Assembly: GCF_901709675.1 (NCBI RefSeq)
Contig: NC_051092.1
Span: 6,948,491 to 7,012,490 of the forward strand
Direction of reading: 5' to 3'
DNA: 64,000 nucleotides
Source: Syngnathus acus
Lineage: Eukaryota; Chordata; Actinopteri; Syngnathiformes; Syngnathidae
The notes below the pieces were generated by a model. That model had not been told where the DNA came from. It saw nothing but the letters and a program-made list of their open reading frames with translations, and ran no database searches. This document shows positions 25,501-36,400 of the stretch, in pieces. The translations under genes were made by a program, and so were the position numbers. Numbering within the stretch: position 1 is the first letter of the stretch; each line of letters begins with the position of its first letter.

Positions 25501-28500
25501 GCACTCTGGTTTCTAGTTCTTTGTCAGAATGGACTGGCTATATTTAGGAACCATTATCTCTTTTGCAGACTATTTACCACAGTGAGACTGGAAGCTGCTC
25601 CAGTCGGAAATGACGTGATCAGTGGATCAAATATTGTGCTGAGAAGGTAATGAAAATGAACTTGTCATCTCCAAAACATGTTCCATGATGTAGCTCAGTG
25701 AGGAATGTGTTGTTATACTTTGGCAATATACCATTTTCTTTATGTAACCGTCCAATGATAGGTGCTAGTTTTTAGTCGTTTTCAATAAAGCATGATGTTC
25801 CAGGAAGCACAGGAGGTGATGTCATGTAATAGAGCAGCGGTGTCAAACTCGTTTTTTTCACGAGCCGCATTGTAGTCATAGCTTTTTTTATTATCTCAAC
25901 GTTTTTGTGTCTTTAGTCACTCTTCAGTCGTTTCACCTGAACAACTCTTTGTGAGTCATTCAGTCATTGCATTATGACAAACATTTTGAAGTATTCACCG
26001 GCACAATGTAAATCTAACAACCATTCATAGGCTTACTCGACCTGTGAGAGAGTAAATGACGAGGCAGATAATCATGGTAATCACAGAGATGAAAGCCCAG
26101 TGAGATAGACGTTGGTTCTCCATGCTGCTGTAAATGGCAATGGATGCCTCGTGACACTGTAACAAAGAAAAAAAATCTTACCATTCAAATTCAAGGCAAT
26201 GTTGCAAATTAGCCACTTTTCAGAATCATGACAAATTCTAGTAACTCGTACATTATGTGACTTATTGATAAACCCTACCAACTCACTGTCCTGTGTGTAA
26301 AATACCAATGGGATTCAAATTGTTCTGCAACTTTGCCAGCTTCCGACTCACTGCCTGCACACCTTTGAGTTTCAACGCATTTGCATGGTCAGATGCTGCC
26401 ACACAATATCTGGATGCACAAAGGTGCAACAGCTGGGTGAGCAAGAAGTGTCCTTCTTGGGCGAGTTGTCTGAAAGGCTCAGGCAATAAATGCTGGCGCT
26501 ACCGTTTCTACTTAAAAGGCGGAGTTGAAGTGGCTGTTGACCTTCTTATGTAGTCTACAATGTAAACTAACTTAATGGTTCAGCTGTTGCAGTAAGTGAA
26601 CGAACAAATAATACAAGAAAGGGTTTTCCACACTGAAGCTAATTTGAATATCATCCAAGTCATCTGCCTGTTTGCAGTTTATTTACTACTAACTAGTTGA
26701 TGTGATGTCATTAGTCTCCTGTGTAATGTCAGTATTGCATATATATTTGGATTTTGTTTGTTGATTCTTTGTTTTTTTGTCCTATGTGAAATTAATACTA
26801 TCAATAATGACTTGATCATCAATTTGACACACAATGGAGTTAAAATGACCAATAAAAACTCTAATCAATACTAATCATGTTTTATTGTAGTGCAATTTGA
26901 GCACTATCAGCATTGGCGAGTAAGCCCTGACTGCAGAGCGCTCTACAACCCTCGGTTCATCCAGAATGAACATCGAAATGGCCGTTTCGACGAATTCCAC
27001 CAAACACATTGACTATCAAACACATTCAGTGACATTATCAAGTCACCAGATCAATGATGAGGTTTCAGAAAACATTGCTTCTGTGGGAAAACAGTTACTT
27101 GTGGTGCATTTCTATTTTAAAAAAAAAACGACATTATTCTTCTGATGTGTACTTAATTCCTTTTTTTATCTTGGGACAACAAAGTCACATTTTGCTATCA
27201 CCCAGCTCAGATCCATGAAGAGATATAGAGAGGTCCTGTTGGAATCCATTTTGGCCCCAAAATGACTTTTCTCTTCTCTCAGGTGATCTCAGAGCGAAGT
27301 CTTGGTCTTATTCGATTTTATCTCTCTGCCACTGTGTCAAGCTGCAGTTTGATAGGATATTAAATGAAGGATTTTGGCACCAACCAGTGACCGTGTTAAA
27401 CCATCACATTGGCCAAGATACAGACTCTTTTCCCCACTTGATCCCAGGTGTCATCTACCTGGTTTAAATCTCATTCCCTTTTCCTGCAGCAGCCCGCACC
27501 ACTTGCCAGGATCTCATCAGCTCTCCATTCAGACCTTTGCACAGCAATCACTCAACCTCAGACTGGTTGAATGAGTCGCTGGGTGTGTTTGTATGAGGAC
27601 ATGCACTAATCCTTTTGCACGCCTCCTTCCTCTTCGTAGATCCTGCCTTTATGTGTCACGGGTTACCTTGGCAACTTGGGAAGGTACATTCAAGTCTGCA
27701 CTGCTTTCATGATCTTTTTCTGCAACTTGACCTGCCTATTAAATTTGGAAGCCAGTGTGGTGCCCTTTACATCCTAAAAAGTTGAGGGTTTGAGTCTGCA
27801 GACCTGCCATTCCTTTTATCAATTTCTTACCACTTACCCTCTCACCAACATATAAATTGAATTATTTCACTATTTTGCAATTGACCTTTTTCAATAAGTG
27901 CCGATATGTTTGTTTTTCCAGAACTCTGAATTCAATCAGCGCAAAGCAGCTAGGATGCGCTAAAGGTCACTGGATGTCACCATCTTTTACACATTTAACG
28001 CATTCATAAGAACAAGCAAAGGCGGATATCCTAAAATTTTGAAAAAATATTTTTTAACTACTTACTTTTGCCCAGATCAAACTATTCACTGAACTGAATA
28101 ACGCTAGGGGGTGCAGCATTGCCAGAGACTCACATGAGAAGGCAGCACGTGAATGAGGAGAGTTAATGATTGGGGTTTTCTTTTAAATAAATTGACGCTA
28201 TATGCACATTTCTACTTTGTTGAGTATATAATAGTATTCGAAATAAACTAAGGAACAGTAAAGCAGAAATGTATATTATTGCACCGTATCGTATTGTGTA
28301 AAATTGTACTGAATCATATTGAGGTACAAATCATATTGTGACCTGTGTATCGACGTACATATTGCATCGCCAGCTTCAGAAAAATACCCAGCCCTAGTTG
28401 GGGGAAGTGGAAGTTAATTTAAAATTGTCATGCGGCTCTTGAAGAGAAGATGAAAGGCTCTTGATGGGCAGAAGGAGCTTCAAGAAGTCTGGATCGCAAC

Positions 28501-30389
28501 GGCCAAGGTGATGCGAGAGACAGAAAAGAGACTACGGTAATGTCTTCTTTGTGGTGTGCCCAGCGTTCAAAAGAAAGCGGTCAGCTGAGAAAAGTGCGAC
28601 ATTGAGCGGACTGAAGTGAGAAAACAAGACTACAAGAAGATTTTGAGGTGTTCTTAGGGTCATGTCTAAGTCATACTATTTACAAAAACAAATATCAACA
28701 AGTTATTGTTCTGCTAACATGTCTATAATTACATGAAATCAAACAAATAAGAACTTTGTTTCATTTATGTCACCTTCATTTCCTCCTTTAGTTTACAATA
28801 AAACCATAAGGTAGCAGGAGATTTTCCGGACATAAGTGAGCACATTTTCCTGTTTATATTGAAAGCCGCAATCAACACAAGTTAACACTATGTGACTTTC
28901 TGGTCACGACATTATATGGTGCAAACATATTACCGATACGAAATACATTTTCATGGTTCTACTTACTTGGAAACCAAAACAAATGGTTGGGATGACTCTG
29001 AATGTGGATGCCCAGGAGCTGATTTTACATAGAAGAAGATAAATTAGACACCATTTAAAATGCTTTGCCATCAATAGACACCATTGAGTGCATCTTTCAA
29101 GTGCAGCTCAGTGAAAACAGTCTTGACGGTGAAAATGGTTCTATGAGGAAAACGGAATGGTGATGTATTATGTCCATCCGAGCGGTCTCAATTAAAAGCA
29201 GGTTTTGTGGATACAACTCACGACAGTCTTATTTCCTGGAAACATCAAATTCCCATTAAATCAACTTACGGCCCGGATATTCCAAAAGACCAAAATTTGC
29301 TTCTAGAGGAGATGGTGGTACATGAAAAACTAACAAATAAAATTAAAAAAATTACAACGAACGGTGGAGAACACGGAAAACACAGACTATTGCTTAACAT
29401 TGAATTTAAAAATAATGAATTCAAAGTACTGCACACTCTGATTTATTTGTGATGTAAGTATTGGGGCAACAGTATGAATAATGAGGAATATGATTAAAGG
29501 CCACTGCGAGAAAACTGATCTGTTGAAACCTGTCAAAATACCAAAAGAGTTGTTTTGTAAATTGATATAAATGTATGAAAAATTCAGCACAACCTGTGTT
29601 AGGATATTCAAGGAAATAAGCAAATGCTAAAATGCTACCAACATCACTGCGGTTTGTACAAACTCCAATTCCATTGAACTTGGGACATGAGGATGGGGTG
29701 AAGTTGACCACTTTGTTTAACGTTTCCCATTGAACAATTGAAATGAATTTAGGCATTTTATCATCTACGCTCCATAATATCATACAAAATTTAGGAAATG
29801 TGGAAAAATCTCTGCGCTGACACACACACACACACACACACATGATAGCCAGACTTACAGTTGTTAGACATACTGTACATACCCACTGCTGTAGAGTGGA
29901 ATTATGTGAACCTGAACAGAATACATCAGATGGTACTTGATGATGATGGCTATCGTCAAGTAGGTTGCAGCTAGAGTGCCCAACACACTGTGAGTAGACA
30001 GAGGTGGGACAAAAAGTTCAGATATCATTCAAAAAAGAGAGTAAGAGAAATGTGGATTATTGGAGCGTGAGAACAAGGCTAACTGCATTTAAAAGGGTCA
30101 TGTCAATGTAAATCAGATACCTGAACAGACTATAATTTCAAAGAATATTACCTTTCTTAACCATGCAAAATAGAAAACGCCTCGTTTTTGTGTCGAGTTC
30201 AACTATTCCGCTTAATTGCTTGTTTATAATGATGCAAAATTGTGCCAACGCTCTCAATGCGCGAGTCAACCAGAACATGCAGGCTAAATGAGAAAAAAAA
30301 TTCCAACAGTCATAGCAAAACAAATGTGAGGTAGTTTTGTATTTAATTCAAGTTTATTTACCAAATAGCGCAAATAGAGCAGGTCTAAG

Positions 30390-30422
<33 letters not shown>

Positions 30423-33400
30423 TATATTTATCATGCACTTTACATTTTTAAAAAAATCCTTAAGTGCTACAGAAAATGTTCATGTGTTCTGGGGACACTG
30501 TAAGAGAAAGTACAACAGTGAACCCTGGTGGAATATATTTACATTACACCCCTCAGTCAAATCGACGAGACTGCAGAGCCTTCCAGTTACAAATCATACA
30601 TAAATTAAGGAATCGTTTGTTGTGAATCAGAATGTCTTTCTTTGCCGCTTTTACTGTTCACAAGGGAATTTATCAAATGTCATTGCTTAGTCATTGAAGG
30701 TGTCACTGGAGAAGGAGTTTTATTGGAATAAATGTTATTTTTCTCTGCCATCATGGTTCATTTTGATTTTACTGGTCATCATTCCACTTTTATAAAAGCC
30801 CTACTCTTATCTTAATGGTTTGTAGTGATACATGTCGATCAGGTACTTCTACTCTAGATTAGGGGTGTTAACAATATGGGTCCGTGGGCAGAAACCAGTC
30901 CATTAAGGCAGTGTTTCCCAGTGTGTTTTTTTTTTTTTTTTTTTACAACATCCCGTGGAAACAACCCATACACATCAATACAATACAATATACTTCCTAA
31001 AATGATTCGTTCTTTTTTCAGTTCATATGACTTCAACCAGTAGGTGTCGGTAATGCGCATTGAAGCTGGTGCCATCACGCCGTAAATCAAAACGAAGAAG
31101 AAAATGACGTAACTTCCCGTTCACGAACGAGTCGTGAATTGCTTTTCCTGTTCACCAACAGAACAAATCTGTGAGTGAACGAGTCAGTGAGTGAGTGATT
31201 TGCATTTCCAATTCATCGCGTGAACGGATCAGTGAGGGAACGAATCCTGACTTTCCCGTTCGCGAACGAGTTAATGGGTGAACTGCCTTCCCGTGCATCA
31301 ACGGATCAGTCAGTAAATGTGTTGCGTCTCCCTCCTGGCGTGAACTATGGAAGCCGGAATGTAGATTTTCGATTTGCCAAGGAAAGAAAGAACCACTCAC
31401 TGAAACACCACTTCTTTTATGCACGTTTTCTCCAAGCTAACGGCTAACTTTATTGCATGAAGGGATGCGCCGTTATACAACAACGGGGAGCTTATGCTTC
31501 TCTTTGGGTAATCTTGATTTTATAACACTTGTAGTAGTTTTTAAATAACGTGTATGCATATATACGCCTAAATATTGTTATCCAATATATCTACTGCAAT
31601 TTCACATTAGATTGCTGGTTTGAAATTTACTTTTAATATTTTTATTATTTTCAAATAAACATTTATGTTAAAACTTGTCTGGTGTTTTATTCTTTGTTTT
31701 TTTATTCGCCAATTAAAACAAAAATCAGACATTTGGTTAACTGCTTTATATGACAATATGTGTAGGTACACCTCATGGACACTTCAATAGGTACACGACA
31801 CGAGGTAAAACAAAAAAGAAAGAATAAATAAATAAAGGGTTAACTGCACAATCTCACACCTGGGGTCGAACCAAGTTCCTACCGAGCAAGAGCCCATGTT
31901 ATTATCCAGTCGGCTATTTCAACCTTGAAGCCCGTGGTCGTCTGCACTGTTTTGTACTAGTGATGTGCATTCCAGTTAAGTGAATTTAATCTTTAGAATC
32001 GGTTCACTCAAAATATTTGTTCAAAAGAATCGTTCACTACACTTTCTTATTTATTTATTCTTTTTTTTACCTCGTGTAGTGTACCTATTGTAGTGTCCAT
32101 GAGGTGTACCTAATCACAGGCCACTTCAATAGGGAAAAAGCTTAAGTGAAAGTGAAAAGTGCCACACCCGCCCTCACCCCCACCTCCTGATTGGCTGTTT
32201 GATCTGTGACGTCACTTGGACACTCCATTAGGTACACCGCCATTTTCAAGTGTACCTAATAACAGGCCACTTTATTAGGGAAATATCATGGTCAAAGGTC
32301 ACAGGTGTCAAGCTCTACTCCTCGGGGCCGCGTTCCAATATGTTTTCCAAGTTACCCTCGTTAAACACACCTGCGTGAAAAGTTTTAGCCCCTTTCACGT
32401 TCCGCAGGAGCTAAAACTTTTCACGCAGGTGCACTTAACGAGGGAATCACACGGACACTCCATTAGGTACACCGCCATTTTCAAGTGTACCTAATAACAG
32501 GCCACTTTATTAGGGAAATATCATGGTCAAAGGTCACAGGTGTCAAGCTCTACTCCTCGGGGCCGCGTTCCAATATGTTTTCCAAGTTACCCTCGTTAAA
32601 CACACCTGCGTGAAAAGTTTTAGCCCCTTTCACGTTCCGCAGGAGCTAAAACTTTTCACGCAGGTGCACTTAACGAGGGAATCACACGGACACTCCATTA
32701 GGTACACCGCCATTTTCAAGTGTACCTAATAACAGGCCACTTTATTAGGGAAATATCATGGTAAAAGGTCACAGGTGTCAAGCTCTACTCCTCGGGGCCG
32801 CGTTCCAATATGTTTTCCAAGTTACCCTCGTTAAACACACCTGCGTGAAAAGTTTTAGCCCCTTTCACGTTCCACAGGAGCTAAAACTTTTCACGCAGGT
32901 GCACTTAACGAGGGAATCACACGGACACTCCATTAGGTACACCGCCATTTTCAAGTGTACCTAATAACAGGCCACTTTATTAGGGAAATATCATGGTCAA
33001 AGGTCACAGGTGTCAAGCTCTACTCCTCGGGGCCGCGTTCCAATATGTTTTCCAAGTTACCCTCGTTAAACACACCTGCGTGAAAAGTTTTAGCCCCTTT
33101 CACGTTCCGCAGGAGCTAAAACTTTTCACGCAGGTGCACTTAACGAGGGAATCACACGGACACTCCATTAGGTACACCGCCATTTTCAAGTGTACCTAAT
33201 AACAGGCCACTTTATTAGGGAAATATCATGGTCAAAGGTCACAGGTGTCAAGCTCTACTCCTTGGGGCCGCGTTCCAATATGTTTTCCAAGTTACCCTCG
33301 TTAAACACACCTGCGTGAAAAGTTTTAGCCCCTTTCACGTTCCGCAGGAGCTAAAACTTTTCACGCAGGTGCACTTAACGAGGGAATCACACGGACACTC

Positions 33401-36400
33401 CATTAGGTACACCGCCATTTTCAAGTGTACCTAATAACAGGCCACTTTATTAGGGAAATATCATGGTCAAAGGTCACAGGTGTCAAGCTCTACTCCTCGG
33501 GGCCGCGTTCCAATATGTTTTCCAAGTTACCCTCGTTAAGCGCACCTGCGTGAAAAGTTTTTGGTCATTTTCACGTTCTACAGGAGCTAAAACTTTTCCC
33601 GCAGGTGCACTTAACGAGGGAATCACACGGACTCTCTACCCTATGGAAACCTTGCTTACGTTACATAGAATAACTAACCACTACACTGTGAAACCCTCGC
33701 TTATATTTCATGGAATATATGATTTTATGGAGCAGCTCACAAGCAAATGGTTATATGTGGCAGAACACGAGCGACTGTGTTGCAAATATTTCTATGATAA
33801 AATATTTTAGGTCTCATTGGGATTTGAACCCAGGTCGCTGGGGTGAGAGTCCAGAGCACTAACCACTACACTATGAAACCCTCGCTTAGGTTACATGGAA
33901 TATATATGGTTTTATGGAGCAGCTCACAAGCAAATAGTTATAATGGTTACATGGGGAAGCACACGGGCGACTGTGTTGCAAATGTTTCTATGATAAAATA
34001 TTTTAGGTCTCACCGGGATTTGAACCCAGGTCGCTGGGGTGAGAGTCCAGAGCACTAACCACTACTCTATGGAAACCTCATTTGTGTTGCATAGAATCTA
34101 TATGGTTTTATGGAGTAGCTCACAAGCAAATGTTTATTATGGTTATATGGGGCAGCACACGAGCGACTGTGTTGCAAATTTTTCTATGATAAAATATTTT
34201 TTGTCTCACTGGGAGTTGAAACCAGGTCGCTGCGGTGAGAGTCCAGAGTACTAACCACTACTCTATTGAAACCTCACGTGCGTTACAAGCAATCTATATG
34301 GTTTTATGGAGCACCTCACAAGCAAATGTTTATTACGGTTATATGGGGCAGCACACAAGCGACTGTGTTGCAAATTTTTCTATGATAAAACATTTTGGGT
34401 CATACTGGGATTTGAACCCAGGTCGCTTGGGTGAGAGTCCAGAGCAGTAACCACTACACTATGGTACCCTCGCTCACATTGCATGGAATATATATGGTTT
34501 TATGGACCCTAGCTCTAACCCTAACCCTACCTCTAACCCTAACCCTAACCCTACCTCTAACCCTAACCCTACCTCTAACCCTACCTCTAACCCTAACCCT
34601 ACCCCTAACCCTCGCTCTAACCCTAACCAGTTCTAACCCTAACCCTAGCTCTAACCCCAGCTCTAACCCTAACCCTAGCTCTAACCCTAACCCTAGCTCT
34701 AACCCTAACCCCTAACCCTAACCCCTAACCCTAATCCTAACCCTAGCTCTAGCTCTAACCCTAACCCTAGCGCTAACCCTAACCCTAACCCTAGCTCTAA
34801 CCCTAACCCTACCTCTAACCCTAACCCTACCCCTAACCCTCGCTCTAACCCTAACCAGTTCTAACCCAAACCCTAGCTCTAACCCTAACCCCTAACCCTA
34901 ACCCTAACCCTAACCCTAATCCTAACCCTAGCTCTAGCTCTAACCCTAACTCTAACCCTAACCCTACCTCTAACCCTACCCTACCCCTAACCCTCGCTCT
35001 AACCCTAACCAGTTCTAACCCTAACCCTAGCTCTAACCCCAGCTCTAACCCTAACCCTAGCTCTAACCCTAACCCTAGCTCTAACCCTAACCCCTAACCC
35101 TAACCCTAACCCTAACCCTAACCCTAATCCTAACCCAAGCTCTAGCTCTAACCCTAACCCTAGCGCTAACCCTAGCTCTAACCCTAGCTCTAACCCTAAC
35201 CCTAGCTCTAACCCTAGCTCTAACCCAAACCCTAATCCTAGCTCTAAACCTAGCTCTAACCCCAACCCCTAAACCTAGCACTAACCCTTAACCCTAACCC
35301 TAGCTCTAACCCTAAACTTTAGGGAGGTGTATGGTTATATCGGGCAGCACACGAGCAACTGTGTTGCAAATTTTCCAAGATAAAATATTTTAGGTCCCAA
35401 TGGGATTCGAAACCAGGTCACCGGGGTGAGAGTCCAGAGCACTAACCACTACACTATGGAACCCTCACTCACATTGCATGGAATATATATGGTTTCATGG
35501 AGCAGCTCACAAGCAAATAGATCAGTGGTCTCCAACCTTTTTTGCACCACGGACCGGTTTAATGTTGGACAATTTCCCACGGTACAGCTGAACAACTCTC
35601 ACGGCACACTGGTTGGGAAACACTGCATTAAGGGGTGCAATTTGGTCCAAGAGGTGAATTTAAAAATGAAAGAATAATACATTGACCATGCTGTTATGTG
35701 CAGTGAAAAGATCTATCATTTGTGAGGCTATTAATGTGTCAGGCTCCATCCTTATTTGTGATTTGATGAGAAAATCAAGGTGGTAGGGAGCGCAACGTAA
35801 AGAAGCCAGTTTTTCAAAACAGAAGTACTTTATTGCTTTGCATTAAAGCCCAGTGGGGAAAAAAAATATTGTTTTTTATGTTTTTACTGGTCCAGCCCAC
35901 GTGACATAAAATTAGGTGTTTGACACACCGGGTCCAGCTAAACACTCTTGATTTGAAATTGCATTGTGTGTGTGTGTGTGTGTGCATGTGTGCGTGCGTG
36001 TGTGTGCACGTGTGCATGCCTATGCGCATGCGTGTGTGTTGTATAGAGAACAGAATTGGAATCCAGACCTGATATATTTTTGAATGCTGATCTCTTTGGG
36101 GGTGGAAATAGGTAGAATGAGGAAGGCACACAGAAGCACCAGGACAAATCGTTGGTCCGTGTAGAAGTGATAGGGCATCTCTGAGTAAGGCAAACCAGTT
36201 ACTAGTTCATACAAAGAGCCGCACACTAAAAGACATAAATCAAAAACAAGGACATTTCACCACCAAATCAGACCAAGTGCAACAAACATGTGAAGAAAAT
36301 CAGACAAGTCAGAATGAGACTCAGATTTCATTTAAGAGAAAAAGCATTGTAATACCAAATCACAAACAAATGGCAAAAAGTGATTCAAATTAATAATTTT

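Larger units (their letters stand above)
33640..34506 (+). repeat. 196-bp tandem array with a tRNA-like gene per unit
   Basis: AACCACTAC landmarks at 33677, 33861, 34057, 34253 and 34449 give periods of 184, 196, 196 and 196. Each unit has a tRNA-like sequence on the - strand plus a spacer with TGGAGCAGCTCACAAGC and GACTGTGTTGCAAAT. The first copy keeps only one end of the tRNA part. A further unit resumes after the telomeric block at 35330. Confidence 0.9.

Noticed and set aside
30862-30960. Fragment with CAGTGTTTCCCAGTGTG and a T run
   Set aside because: Resembles a transposon end but no partner terminus could be found.
32288-33810. Six ORFs of 68-115 codons with the same protein
   Set aside because: They are the 235-bp satellite read in one frame; no splice or protein-family support.
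32217-34506. CRISPR-like regular repeats
   Set aside because: Whole units are repeated without unique spacers, and the genome is a vertebrate.
34431-35281. Leu/Thr/Pro- and Leu/Gly-rich ORFs
   Set aside because: Translation of the telomeric repeat tract.
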